A stretch of 64,000 nt of DNA, taken from contig NZ_CP110232.1 in the NCBI RefSeq assembly GCF_029144185.1, positions 434,001 to 498,000 of the forward strand. The letters are read 5' to 3'. Positions within the stretch are counted from its first letter, which is position 1. Every line of letters begins with the position of its first letter. The notes beneath the pieces are model-generated. The model had not been told where the DNA came from. It did no database searches and saw nothing but the letters and a program-made list of their open reading frames with translations. Positions 44,085 through 52,530 of the stretch are shown here, one piece after another. The DNA comes from Vagococcus intermedius (lineage in GTDB: Bacteria > Bacillota > Bacilli > Lactobacillales > Vagococcaceae). The translations under genes were made by a program, and so were the position numbers.

Positions 44085-45101
44085 TTGAAGAAGAAAAAAT
44101 TAGCCTTAGCAGTGGTCAGCCTATTTAGCGTGATGACACTAGCAGCCTGTTCAAGTAATTCAAGTAAAGACCTTGTGACAATGAAGGGCGACACGATTAC
44201 GATGGAAGAATTTTTTGATGAAATTAAGACAGATCAACAAGTCCAAGGTAAATTGCAAAATTCAATCATTTTTAAAGTAGCTGAAAATGGTTATGGCGAT
44301 AAAGTTGAGAAAAAAGAAATTGATAAAATGTTCAATGAACAAAAAGAACAATTTGGGGATCAATTTGAGTCACAACTAGCCGCAGCTGGTATGACAGAAG
44401 CTAAGTATAAAGAAACAATCAAACAAAGCCTTGCTTTCAAAAAAATGCAAGAATCACATGTCAAAATTACAGACAAAGACCTAAAAGCTGTTTGGGAAAG
44501 TTTCCATCCAGAAGTTGAGGTAGACCTAATTGGCATGACTGATGAAAAAGAAGCTAAAAAAGTGTTAGATAAAGTAAAAGATGGCGAAGATTTTGCTAAA
44601 TTAGCGAAAAAATATTCAGAAGACCCATCAAAAGATGAAAAAGGTCGTGTGATGTTTGATTCAACTTCAACTGCTGTTCCAGGAGAAGTTCAAGCCGCTG
44701 CTTACAAATTAAAAGATGGTAAAACATCAGATTTAATAGAAGTAACTCAAACGGGACAAGATGGTTCAGAAAGTAAAGGTTACTATATTGTTAAAATGGT
44801 TAAAAATCAAGAAAAAGGTAACGATATGAAACCTTTCAAGAAAAAATTAACTAAATTAGCTACGGATCAAAAAATGGCAGATTCTGAATTTATTCAAAGC
44901 GTTATTTCTAAAGAATTGAAAAAAGCGAATGTTAAAATCAAAGATAATAGCTTAAAAGGTGTGTTAGCAGGGTTTGTTGAAGAAGAACCAGCTAAAAAAG
45001 AAGACAAGAAAGCTGATGACAAATCAGAGTCTAAAAAAGATAAAAAGTCTGACGATAAAAGCTCAGAAGGAAAATCTGAAACTACTGTAGACAAAAAATA
45101 A
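44085..45101 (+). CDS. prsA: foldase lipoprotein PrsA (parvulin-like)
   Basis: Extracytoplasmic folding factor for secreted proteins, 338 residues. A signal peptide with lipobox TLAACSS puts the lipidated Cys at about residue 22. A SurA-N-like helical part (about 25-140) and a parvulin-like domain (about 145-245; KKVLDKVKDGEDFAKLAKKYSEDPSKDEKGR) follow. The tail is very lysine/serine-rich (KADDKSESKKDKKSDDKSSEGK). The two catalytic histidines of active parvulins (SHIL and GYHIIK in B. subtilis PrsA) are replaced by DLIG and GYYIVK. The start is TTG 44085 behind GGAAG. Confidence 0.93.
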   Translation: MKKKKLALAVVSLFSVMTLAACSSNSSKDLVTMKGDTITMEEFFDEIKTDQQVQGKLQNSIIFKVAENGYGDKVEKKEIDKMFNEQKEQFGDQFESQLAAAGMTEAKYKETIKQSLAFKKMQESHVKITDKDLKAVWESFHPEVEVDLIGMTDEKEAKKVLDKVKDGEDFAKLAKKYSEDPSKDEKGRVMFDSTSTAVPGEVQAAAYKLKDGKTSDLIEVTQTGQDGSESKGYYIVKMVKNQEKGNDMKPFKKKLTKLATDQKMADSEFIQSVISKELKKANVKIKDNSLKGVLAGFVEEEPAKKEDKKADDKSESKKDKKSDDKSSEGKSETTVDKK

Positions 45102-45124
45102 AGTTTAATTTAACAATTAAGTGT

Positions 45125-45161
45125 GAATCAAGTGGTGCCACTGCATCACTTGATTCTTTTT
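45125..45161 (+). terminator. intrinsic terminator of prsA
   Basis: GAATCAAGTG / CACTTGATTC stem with 12-base loop and T5. Confidence 0.88.
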
Positions 45162-45191
45162 GTTAATCAGGATTTAATTAAAAGATATTAT

Positions 45192-45220
45192 TTGTGATTT
45201 AGTCATTTTTCTTGTAGAAT
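45192..45220 (+). promoter_or_regulatory. sigma-A promoter of ireB-ruvX
   Basis: TTGTGA (45192-45197), 17 bases, TAGAAT (45215-45220). Confidence 0.7.
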
Positions 45221-45268
45221 ATATAGTAAGCTCATAAATGAAAAGTGAAAGAGACGAGGTGGGGACAA

Positions 45269-45535
45269 ATGGCATTTGATGAAACAACTCAATTTAAGTT
45301 TGACGATTTTTCAGAACAAGAAGTCAGTGAAACTTTAGTAATGATTTATCAAGCATTAGAAGAAAAAGGTTATAACCCAATCAATCAAATTGTTGGTTAT
45401 TTATTATCTGGAGACCCTGCGTACATTCCACGTTATAAAGATGCTAGAAATATTATTCGCCGTCATGAACGTGACGAGATTATGGAAGAACTAGTTAGAA
45501 GCTATTTAACTGGTCATGGTACTGAGATTAAATGA
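45269..45535 (+). CDS. ireB: IreB family regulatory phosphoprotein (UPF0297, YrzL)
   Basis: Small regulator of 88 residues. In Enterococcus faecalis IreB is phosphorylated by the Ser/Thr kinase IreK on N-terminal threonines and restrains cephalosporin resistance. The N-terminus [12 protein letters not shown] carries the adjacent Thr pair. [37 protein letters not shown] is the conserved family core. The start is ATG 45269 behind GAGGTGGGG. It overlaps ruvX by four bases and belongs to the ireB-ruvX-yrzB set. The kinase gene is not in the window. Confidence 0.95.
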   Translation: MAFDETTQFKFDDFSEQEVSETLVMIYQALEEKGYNPINQIVGYLLSGDPAYIPRYKDARNIIRRHERDEIMEELVRSYLTGHGTEIK

Positions 45536-45963
45536 GAACAATGGGATTAGATGTGGGCTCAAAAACAGTTGGTGTTGCTATTAGTGACCCACTTGGTTGG
45601 ACAGCTCAAGGGATTGAAATTATTCGTATTAATGAAAATGAAGGAAATTTTGGTTACGATCGTGTGAAAGAACTTGTTGATGAGTATAAAGTAACACAGT
45701 TAGTTATCGGCCTACCGAAAAATATGAATAATAGTATTGGCCCCCGTGCTGAGGCTTCTATGGCATACGGTACAGAGATTGGAACTATTTGCCAACTACC
45801 AGTAGCTTATCAAGATGAGCGTTTGACAACTGTTGAGGCGGAAAGAATGTTAGTCGAACAAGGAAATGTCTCACGGGGTAAGCGTAAAAAAGTGATTGAT
45901 AAATTAGCAGCAGTTATGATTTTACAAAACTATTTAGATAAACATGCTAAGTCATTATTTTAG
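45532..45963 (+). CDS. ruvX: RuvX/YqgF family RNase H-fold nuclease
   Basis: Putative Holliday-junction resolvase or pre-16S rRNA nuclease of 143 residues. [20 protein letters not shown] carries the first catalytic Asp. [37 protein letters not shown] and [19 protein letters not shown] with the final Asp follow. The four-base overlap (ATGA) with ireB shows translational coupling. Confidence 0.96.
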   Translation: MRTMGLDVGSKTVGVAISDPLGWTAQGIEIIRINENEGNFGYDRVKELVDEYKVTQLVIGLPKNMNNSIGPRAEASMAYGTEIGTICQLPVAYQDERLTTVEAERMLVEQGNVSRGKRKKVIDKLAAVMILQNYLDKHAKSLF

Positions 45964-46010
45964 TTTGTGAATAGAAGATAATTTTAATATTAAGAAAAGA
46001 GGAATGTATT

Positions 46011-46328
46011 ATGTCACATGATCACAATCATGATCACGATCACGAACACGATTTTATTACATTAGTAGATGATGAAGGAAATGAAGGGTTATTTGAAATT
46101 CTATTAACCATTGATGGTGAAGATGAATTTGCCAACAAACAATATGTCTTATTATTTCCAGCAGGTGTTGAGGAAGATGATAGCCAAACAGATGTTGAGT
46201 TATTAGCTTATCAATATATTGAGGCTGAAGATGGTCAAGAAGGCGAATTACGTAATATTGAAACAGATACTGAATGGGATATGATTGAAGAAGTCTTCAA
46301 CGCTTTTGTTGAAGAAGAAGAAGCATAA
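46011..46328 (+). CDS. DUF1292 family protein (YrzB) with His-rich N-terminus
   Basis: Acidic protein of 105 residues. Residues 3-14 alternate His and Asp/Asn/Glu ([12 protein letters not shown]). The DUF1292 core follows: [37 protein letters not shown] and a Glu-rich end. The function is unknown, and the His-rich head could bind metal. It is third in the ireB-ruvX-yrzB set, 47 bases after ruvX, with a terminator behind. Confidence 0.92.
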   Translation: MSHDHNHDHDHEHDFITLVDDEGNEGLFEILLTIDGEDEFANKQYVLLFPAGVEEDDSQTDVELLAYQYIEAEDGQEGELRNIETDTEWDMIEEVFNAFVEEEEA

Positions 46329-46341
46329 ACCAATTTAAATC

Positions 46342-46384
46342 AAAAAGAGAGTGGAAACGTCTGTTTCTACTCTCTTTTTTTTAT
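46342..46384 (+). terminator. intrinsic terminator of ireB-ruvX-yrzB
   Basis: AAAAAGAGAGTGGAAAC / GTTTCTACTCTCTTTTT with one G-U, 4-base loop and T8. Confidence 0.9.
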
Positions 46385-46583
46385 TTTTATTAGAAAACTA
46401 AATACTAAATATGTCTTTATTATGTTTTTAAAAAAAATTAATAACAAGTTTAAAACTAAACAAGCAAAAAATTTCTTTGTGAATATTTATTATTAAAGAG
46501 CAATAAAAAAACAATGATATAACATATTTTTATTGTTATATAAGTATTATATTGTTATTTAAATCAAAAAGTAAATTTCACTA

Positions 46584-46599
46584 ATGTATGCGCTTGCAT
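46584..46599. promoter_or_regulatory. cre-like CcpA site 1 upstream of bcd
   Basis: ATGTATGCGCTTGCAT fits the cre pattern WTGNAANCGNWNNCAW with one mismatch. It stands about 300 bases before bcd. Confidence 0.5.
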
Positions 46600-46777
46600 A
46601 AATGAATAAGTTGTTTATAAATAAAACGACACTTTTTAAGTTATTAGGTGTCATTTTATGTTTTTTTATATAACGTTATATGTGTTTCATTTTGCTAATA
46701 CTTATATATGTCTAATAAGTAACTTTCCATTTTAACCTAACGCCTATCTAATTAAATGTTAATTAACTTAAGATTAA

Positions 46778-46792
46778 AATTTACTGTAAATT
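46778..46792. promoter_or_regulatory. CodY box upstream of bcd
   Basis: AATTTACTGTAAATT is a perfect dyad matching 13 of 15 positions of the CodY consensus AATTTTCWGAAAATT. Branched-chain amino acids and GTP activate CodY, and the downstream genes degrade branched-chain amino acids, so the context fits. Confidence 0.6.
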
Positions 46793-46837
46793 AATATAAA
46801 AAAATTTAATCTATGATAATTTAGAGACAAGGAAATG

Positions 46838-46853
46838 TTGAAAGCGTTTTCTT
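46838..46853. promoter_or_regulatory. cre-like CcpA site 2, immediately upstream of bcd
   Basis: TTGAAAGCGTTTTCTT matches the cre pattern with one mismatch and lies downstream of the likely -10 region. This is a roadblock position for carbon catabolite repression of the bkd operon. Confidence 0.7.
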
Positions 46854-46898
46854 TTGCGGAGTCAAAATTTAATAGATAGTTAAGAGGAGGAAGTTTTT

Positions 46899-47993
46899 AT
46901 GTTATTTGAAGAAATGATTAGTAAAGATTATGAGCAAGTGGTTTTTTGTCACGATAAGAGTTCAGGGTTAAAAGCAATTATTGCCATTCATGATACAACG
47001 CTAGGACCTGCCCTAGGTGGTTGTCGTATGTGGCCATATGAGACTGAAGAAGAAGCATTGACAGATGTACTAAGACTTTCAAGAGGAATGACATATAAAA
47101 ACGCTGCAGCTGGTTTAAATATCGGCGGTGCTAAAACTGTTATTATTGGAGACCCTAAAAAAGATAAAAGTGAAGCGATGTTCCGAGCTTTAGGTCGTTA
47201 TATTGAAGGCTTAAATGGTCGTTATATTATCGCAGAAGACGTGAATACAACTGTACAAGATATGAACTATATGTATGAAGAAACAAACTATGTAACAGGT
47301 AGTACCAGCTCAGCTAATGGCTCTGGTAATCCAAGTCCTAAAACAGCTTTAGGTGTCTATTATGCGATGAAACGTACAGCCAAAGAAGTATTTGGCTCAG
47401 ATTCGTTAAAAGGTAAGACTATTTCTGTTCAAGGTGTTGGAAATGTGTCATACAGTTTATGTGAAATGTTACATGAAGAAGGTGCTAATTTAATCGTGAC
47501 AGATATCTTCCAAGAGTCAATTGATCGTGCGGTTAATAACCTAGGCGCAACTGCTGTTGGACCAGATGAAATTTATGGCGTTGATGCAGATATTTTTGCA
47601 CCATGTGCCTTAGGTGGCATTTTAAATGATGAGACTATTCCACAATTAAAAGTTAAAGCAGTTTGTGGTAGCTCAAATAATCAATTATTAGACATCGATA
47701 AACATGGCAAAATGATTGAGGAAGCGGGCATCGTTTATGCTCCAGATTACATTGCTAATTCAGGTGGCGTAATCAACGTAGCAGAAGAACTTACAGGCTA
47801 TAACGAAGCTAAAGCGGATGAAAAAATTAAAGAAGTCTATACACAAATCGGTAAAGTGTTTGAAATTGCTAAACGTGAGAAGATAACTACAGCAGCAGCT
47901 GCTGATCATTTAGCAGAAGAAAGAATCAATGACATGATGAATGTTCGTAGTAGTTTTTTACAAACAGAAAAATCATTGATTACGAAACGTTAA
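46899..47993 (+). CDS. bcd: leucine (branched-chain amino acid) dehydrogenase
   Basis: NAD-dependent oxidative deamination of leucine, isoleucine and valine to 2-keto acids; 364 residues. The catalytic domain has [47 protein letters not shown], with the two lysines of the active site. A Rossmann NAD-binding motif, [16 protein letters not shown], is at about 178-193. Shine-Dalgarno GAGGAGG. It is the first gene of the catabolic block; a hairpin separates it from ptb, so it may also form its own transcript. Valine or phenylalanine dehydrogenase is the close alternative. Confidence 0.94.
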   Translation: MLFEEMISKDYEQVVFCHDKSSGLKAIIAIHDTTLGPALGGCRMWPYETEEEALTDVLRLSRGMTYKNAAAGLNIGGAKTVIIGDPKKDKSEAMFRALGRYIEGLNGRYIIAEDVNTTVQDMNYMYEETNYVTGSTSSANGSGNPSPKTALGVYYAMKRTAKEVFGSDSLKGKTISVQGVGNVSYSLCEMLHEEGANLIVTDIFQESIDRAVNNLGATAVGPDEIYGVDADIFAPCALGGILNDETIPQLKVKAVCGSSNNQLLDIDKHGKMIEEAGIVYAPDYIANSGGVINVAEELTGYNEAKADEKIKEVYTQIGKVFEIAKREKITTAAAADHLAEERINDMMNVRSSFLQTEKSLITKR

Positions 47994-48050
47994 ATTAGTA
48001 ATCAAAATTAAGAGTAAGAGAGTTGGCTTGTTTAAAACTTTTGACAAATG

Positions 48051-48101
48051 AAAAGAACTATCTTCATCAAGTCTCCCAATACTTTTGGGGATAGTTCTTT
48101 T
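48051..48101 (+). terminator. hairpin between bcd and ptb (partial terminator?)
   Basis: Twelve-pair stem AAAAGAACTATC / GATAGTTCTTTT with a 27-base loop that can fold further (CCC with GGG). The T tract is short, which suggests partial termination within the operon. Confidence 0.7.
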
Positions 48102-48139
48102 ATATATAAGAAATAAAATGTGTTAGTGAGGTGTTAAGT

Positions 48140-48970
48140 ATGACTGAATTAGCAACCGTAGCAGTGGCAGGGGCAACTCAAAGTATGATTGAGCATGTCA
48201 TAGTACCTGCAGTGAAAGCAAAAATGTGTCGTTTTATTTTGTTTAGTTCTGACGCTTTATCCTGTGAGAGTCAAGAAGTTGAATGTCGTCAAAGTAGCAA
48301 TCCAGAAAGTGTTGTAAGTGACACGGTTCAGGCAATTGTTAATAAGGAAGCGTCTGTTTTAATGAAAGGATCTATTCATACCTCAGCTATTTTAAGAGAA
48401 GTATTGAAAAAAGAAAATGGGTTACGAAAAGAAAAAGTGTTATCACAAGTATCTGTTATCACTTTGGATGATTCTGGACGTCAATTTATTATGACCGATC
48501 CGGCTCTTAACATTCAGCCAGATGTTAGTCAAAAAATTGCGATTACTAAAAACGCGATTGAGGTTGCGCATAAACTTGGGATTACCCAACCAAAGGCAGC
48601 GATTCTCAGTTCAGTAGAAGAAGTTAATCCTAAGATGCCATCCTCAGTTGAAGCAGCGGAAGTTGCTAAGTATTTTGAGAAAAATCCCTTAGAGGCAACT
48701 GTAGAAGGGCCAATTTCAATGGATATTGCCACAGATAAGTCAGCAGCGATGATTAAAAATTATCAAGGGGCAATTAAAGGGGATGCTGATATTTTAGTAG
48801 TGCCAGGAATTGATGCAGGCAACTTGTTATATAAAGCCTTTACTCATTTTATTCCATCAACTGTTAGTGGGGCGATTGTTGGTGCAGCAGTGCCGGTCGC
48901 ATTATCTTCACGGAGTGATAATGCCGCAACCAAATTAGCGTCATTAAAGTTAGCAATTCAAAGTAGGTAG
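48140..48970 (+). CDS. ptb: phosphate (branched-chain) acyl/butyryltransferase
   Basis: Converts acyl-CoA plus phosphate to acyl-phosphate; about 276 residues, in the PTA_PTB family. Conserved stretches include AVAGATQSMIEHVI near the start, GPISMDIATDKSAAMIKNYQGAIKGDADILVVPGIDAGNLLYKAFTHF (about 195-242) and GAIVGAAVPVALSSRSD at the C-terminus. In the bkd setting the substrates are isobutyryl-, isovaleryl- and 2-methylbutyryl-CoA. The start is ATG 48140 behind GAGGTG; buk follows 24 bases later. Confidence 0.93.
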   Translation: MTELATVAVAGATQSMIEHVIVPAVKAKMCRFILFSSDALSCESQEVECRQSSNPESVVSDTVQAIVNKEASVLMKGSIHTSAILREVLKKENGLRKEKVLSQVSVITLDDSGRQFIMTDPALNIQPDVSQKIAITKNAIEVAHKLGITQPKAAILSSVEEVNPKMPSSVEAAEVAKYFEKNPLEATVEGPISMDIATDKSAAMIKNYQGAIKGDADILVVPGIDAGNLLYKAFTHFIPSTVSGAIVGAAVPVALSSRSDNAATKLASLKLAIQSR

Positions 48971-48994
48971 TAGTGAAAAGAACGGAGGACCATA

Positions 48995-50056
48995 ATGGCT
49001 TTTGAAACATTAGTAATTAATCCAGGCTCAACTTCTACAAAAGTAGCAGTCTATGGTGGCCAAGATCAACTTTTTCAAGATGAAATTAGTCATTCAGTTT
49101 CAGAATTAAAGCAATACGATACCATTATTGATCAGTTTAATTATCGTTTAGAGGCAATTTTATCATGCTTAGAAACACACCATTATCCGCTAGAGAACCT
49201 AGCTGCCGTAGTTGGCCGAGGAGGGTTACTACGTCCAATAGAAAGTGGCACATATCTTGTCACAGAAGCGTTAAAAAATGATTTAAGAGTAGGTGTATCA
49301 GGTCAACATGCCTCAAATTTAGGCGGTTTAATCGCAGATGATATTGCCAAAAGGCAAGGTCTGTCTGCATATATTGTGGACCCGGTAGTAGTCGATGAAT
49401 TACAGGATACGGCACGTTACTCTGGATCTAAAGACTTTGAAAGAAAAAGCATATTTCATGCTTTAAATCATAAAGCGGTGGGAAGGATTGCCGCAAAAGG
49501 CTTACGTAAAGAGTATCAGGATGCCAATTTTGTGATTGCCCATTTAGGTGGGGGAGTCTCTGTTGGGGCCCATGCTCTAGGTAAAGTAATTGATGTTAAC
49601 AATGCCTTAGATGGTGAGGGACCATTTAGCCCAGAACGGTCGGGCAATCTCCCTCTTTGGGAATTTACACGTAAAATGCAAGAAGTCCCAGCCTCTGAGG
49701 TCTATAGTCAGATTGTTGGGAAAGGTGGCCTTGTTTCTTATTTAGGAACGAATGATTTAAGAGAAGTCCAAAGAATGATGGATGAGGGAAATGAAGTAGC
49801 CAGTCAAGTGTTTGAAGCCATGGCTTACCAAATCGCTAAGGAAATCGGGGCTTATGCAACTGTGCTAAAAGGTCAAGTTGACGGTATTGTTTTAACAGGT
49901 GGACTGGCAAGAAGTCCTTTATTTATCGAAAAAATTCAACAATATATTGATTGGATTGCACCAATTATCGTAGTACCAGGAGAAGATGAGATGGGCGCTT
50001 TAAACGAAGGAGCTCAGCGTGTATTAGATGGTACTGAGGAAGCAAAACATTATTAA
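48995..50056 (+). CDS. buk: butyrate (branched-chain fatty acid) kinase
   Basis: Acetokinase-family kinase of 353 residues making ATP and the free acid from acyl-phosphate. The N-terminal phosphate-binding LVINPGSTSTKVAVY, the AVVGRGGLLRPIESGTYLV motif, FVIAHLGGGVSVGAHALGKVIDVNNALDGEGPFSPERSG (about 182-220) and IVLTGGLARSPLF are characteristic. Shine-Dalgarno ACGGAGG. Second step of the substrate-level phosphorylation pair ptb-buk. Confidence 0.95.
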   Translation: MAFETLVINPGSTSTKVAVYGGQDQLFQDEISHSVSELKQYDTIIDQFNYRLEAILSCLETHHYPLENLAAVVGRGGLLRPIESGTYLVTEALKNDLRVGVSGQHASNLGGLIADDIAKRQGLSAYIVDPVVVDELQDTARYSGSKDFERKSIFHALNHKAVGRIAAKGLRKEYQDANFVIAHLGGGVSVGAHALGKVIDVNNALDGEGPFSPERSGNLPLWEFTRKMQEVPASEVYSQIVGKGGLVSYLGTNDLREVQRMMDEGNEVASQVFEAMAYQIAKEIGAYATVLKGQVDGIVLTGGLARSPLFIEKIQQYIDWIAPIIVVPGEDEMGALNEGAQRVLDGTEEAKHY

Positions 50057-50072
50057 ATAGGAGGGAACTAGT

Positions 50073-51497
50073 GTGGCTCAAGAATATGATGTAGTAGTTC
50101 TAGGAGGCGGAACTGGTGGCTATGTAGCAGCTATCCAAGCTGCTAAAAAAGGTAAAACAGTTGCGGTAGTCGAAAAATCAAAAATAGGTGGGACCTGTCT
50201 ACATAGAGGATGTATCCCAAGTAAAGCCTTACTTCGTTCGGCTGAAGTGTATCAAACAGTCAAAAAAGCAGCCGAGTTTGGTGTGGAAGTTGAAGGCAAG
50301 GCCGGCATTAATTTCTTGAAAGCACAAGAGCGCAAACAAGAAATTATTAATCAATTAGAAACAGGGATTCACCAACTTTTCAAAAAAGGCAAGATTGATT
50401 TGTATGAGGGAACAGGGACCATCTTAGGTCCGTCTATCTTTTCGCCAACAGCCGGAACAGTTTCCGTAACATTTAATGATGGTTCTGAGAATGAAATGTT
50501 GATTCCAAAAAGTTTAATTATTTCAACTGGTTCACGTCCACGCCCCTTACCAAATTTACCTTTTGATGAGGAGACGGTCTATTCGTCGGATGGCGCTTTA
50601 GCCATGGAAAAATTACCTAAATCAATTGTGATTGTTGGTGGTGGTGTGATTGGGATGGAATGGGCATCACTTTTAAGTGATTTTGGTGTAGAGGTAACCG
50701 TTTTGGAGTTTGCTGATCGAATTATTGCCATGGAAGACAAAGAGATTTCAAAAGAATTAACGCGTCTTTATAAGAACAAAGTTAATATTGTGACAAGTGC
50801 TGAAGTCTTGCCTGATAGTTATAAAAAAGAGAAACAAGGTATGACGATTGAGGCAATGGTCAAAGGCGAGAAGCAAAGTTTTGCCGCTGAAAAAATGTTA
50901 GTTTCAGTTGGGCGTCAAGCCAATATTGAAAATATAGGGTTGGAAAACACTGATATTAAAACTGAAAAAGGGTTTATTAAAGTAAATGACAACTTCCAAA
51001 CAAAAGAAAGTCATATTTTTGCTATAGGAGACTGTATTCCAACCTTACAATTAGCTCATGTTGCCATGCATGAAGCAACTCTAGCAGTGAACGTTATTGC
51101 AGGTGAAACTATCGAGCCACTTAATTATACTTTAGTTCCTCGCTGTATCTACACAGCGCCAGAAATCGCTTGTGTTGGTATGACAGAGGATCAGGCAAAA
51201 GAAGCAGGTCATAAAGTGAAAAAAGGCAAATTTGTGTTTAAAGGAATCGGTAAGGCATTAGTCTTTGGTGAGTCAGAAGGATTTGTCAAAGTGATTGCAG
51301 ATAAAGAAACAGATGATTTATTAGGGGTTGCCATGATTGGCCCTCATGTTACAGATATGATTAGTGAAGCTGCGTTGGCACAAGTTTTAGATGCAACGCC
51401 ATGGGAGATTGGAGAAACAATTCATCCCCATCCAACACTATCAGAAGCCTTAGCAGAGGCGTCATTAGCAGTAGACAATAATCAGATTCACGGCTAA
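50073..51497 (+). CDS. bkdD: dihydrolipoyl dehydrogenase (E3) of the branched-chain keto-acid complex
   Basis: FAD/NAD disulfide oxidoreductase of 474 residues. The FAD-binding motif VVLGGGTGGYVAAIQAA is followed by the redox disulfide GGTCLHRGCIPSKALLR (about 39-55). The NAD-binding motif is IVIVGGGVIGMEWASLL, and the C-terminal catalytic pair is HPHPTLSE. The start is GTG 50073 behind AGGAGGG. It reoxidises the E2 lipoyl group; here it precedes the E1 genes, as in E. faecalis bkdDABC and B. subtilis lpdV. Confidence 0.95.
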   Translation: MAQEYDVVVLGGGTGGYVAAIQAAKKGKTVAVVEKSKIGGTCLHRGCIPSKALLRSAEVYQTVKKAAEFGVEVEGKAGINFLKAQERKQEIINQLETGIHQLFKKGKIDLYEGTGTILGPSIFSPTAGTVSVTFNDGSENEMLIPKSLIISTGSRPRPLPNLPFDEETVYSSDGALAMEKLPKSIVIVGGGVIGMEWASLLSDFGVEVTVLEFADRIIAMEDKEISKELTRLYKNKVNIVTSAEVLPDSYKKEKQGMTIEAMVKGEKQSFAAEKMLVSVGRQANIENIGLENTDIKTEKGFIKVNDNFQTKESHIFAIGDCIPTLQLAHVAMHEATLAVNVIAGETIEPLNYTLVPRCIYTAPEIACVGMTEDQAKEAGHKVKKGKFVFKGIGKALVFGESEGFVKVIADKETDDLLGVAMIGPHVTDMISEAALAQVLDATPWEIGETIHPHPTLSEALAEASLAVDNNQIHG

Positions 51498-51530
51498 TTA
51501 GTCGGAATCACAAATTCAGGAGGGAAAGAG

Positions 51531-52526
51531 ATGTCTTTAAAAGCGACAGGATTATCAAAAGAAGAGTTACAAACTATTTATAAAACGGCTCTACTAACAA
51601 GAAGATTAGATGAGCGTATCTGGTTGTTAAACCGTTCAGGTAAAATTCCATTTCATATCTCAGGACAAGGCCAAGAAATTGCCCAAGTTGGAGCAGCGTA
51701 TGCGTTTAACTTAGATAAAGATTATTGTTTACCGTATTATCGTGATTTAGCAGTAGTCTTATCATTTGGTATGACGGCTAAAGATATTATGTTATCTGTT
51801 TTTGCTAAAGCCGAAGATCCCAATTCAGGTGGACGTCAAATGCCGTCGCACTACGGTCAAAAGAAAAATAGAATCGTGACACAAAGTTCACCTGTTACAA
51901 CACAATTTCCACATGCAGCAGGAATTGGTTTAGCGATTAAGATGGATAAAGATGATGCCGTTGCTTATGCTTCAGTTGGTGAAGGCTCATCAAACCAAGG
52001 TGACTTCCATGAAGGAATTAACTTTGCAAGTGTCCATAAATTACCAGTTGTTTATGTGATTCACAATAATGGATACGCTATCAGTGTTCCGGCTGATAAA
52101 CAATTTGCCGCTAAAAAATTGTCAGATCGTGCGATTGGTTATGGTATGCCTGGCGTTCAAGTTGATGGTCATAACTTTGCTGAAGTTTACCTGGCATTTA
52201 AAGAAGCAACTGAGCGTGCTAAAAAAGGTGAAGGTCCAACTTTAATTGAAACAATTTCTTACCGTTTCACACCACACTCATCAGATGATGACGATCGTGC
52301 CTACCGTTCACGTGACGAAGTCACTGAAGCAAAAGAAAAAGATCCAATCGAACTTTTCAAAACAGAATTAATTAAAGAAAAATTCATGACAGAAGCTGAT
52401 GTTAAGAAGATGGAAGATGATATTCTTAAAGAAATCAATGAAGCAACTGAGTATGCTGAAAATGCACCATACGCTGAACCTGAATCAGCTTTAAAATATG
52501 TTTACGAAAATAGTGGGGAGGAATAA
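51531..52526 (+). CDS. bkdA: branched-chain 2-oxo acid dehydrogenase E1 alpha subunit
   Basis: Thiamine-diphosphate-dependent decarboxylase alpha chain, 331 residues. TTRRLDERIW-like N-terminal helix, GGRQMPSHYGQKKNRIVTQSSPVTTQFPHAAG and the ThDP/Mg motif GEGSSNQGDFHEGINFASVHKLPVVYVIHNNGYAIS (about 148-183) are typical. The phosphorylation-loop-like YRFTPHSSDDDDRAYRS is also present. It pairs with the beta subunit, whose start codon follows after four bases. Confidence 0.95.
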   Translation: MSLKATGLSKEELQTIYKTALLTRRLDERIWLLNRSGKIPFHISGQGQEIAQVGAAYAFNLDKDYCLPYYRDLAVVLSFGMTAKDIMLSVFAKAEDPNSGGRQMPSHYGQKKNRIVTQSSPVTTQFPHAAGIGLAIKMDKDDAVAYASVGEGSSNQGDFHEGINFASVHKLPVVYVIHNNGYAISVPADKQFAAKKLSDRAIGYGMPGVQVDGHNFAEVYLAFKEATERAKKGEGPTLIETISYRFTPHSSDDDDRAYRSRDEVTEAKEKDPIELFKTELIKEKFMTEADVKKMEDDILKEINEATEYAENAPYAEPESALKYVYENSGEE

Positions 52527-52530
52527 TTTC

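Larger units (their letters stand above)
46385..46898. other. long AT-rich non-coding region upstream of bcd
   Basis: About 514 bases with no supported ORF. Besides the CodY-box and cre-like sites listed separately, it holds a perfect 14-base palindrome, ATATAACGTTATAT, at 46668-46681. It also has a TATAACA/TGTTATA dyad at 46518-46540 and a GACAC/GTGTC hairpin followed by ATTTT around 46628-46653. A weak promoter with TTAATA and GATAAT (46791-46820) precedes bcd. Confidence 0.65.
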
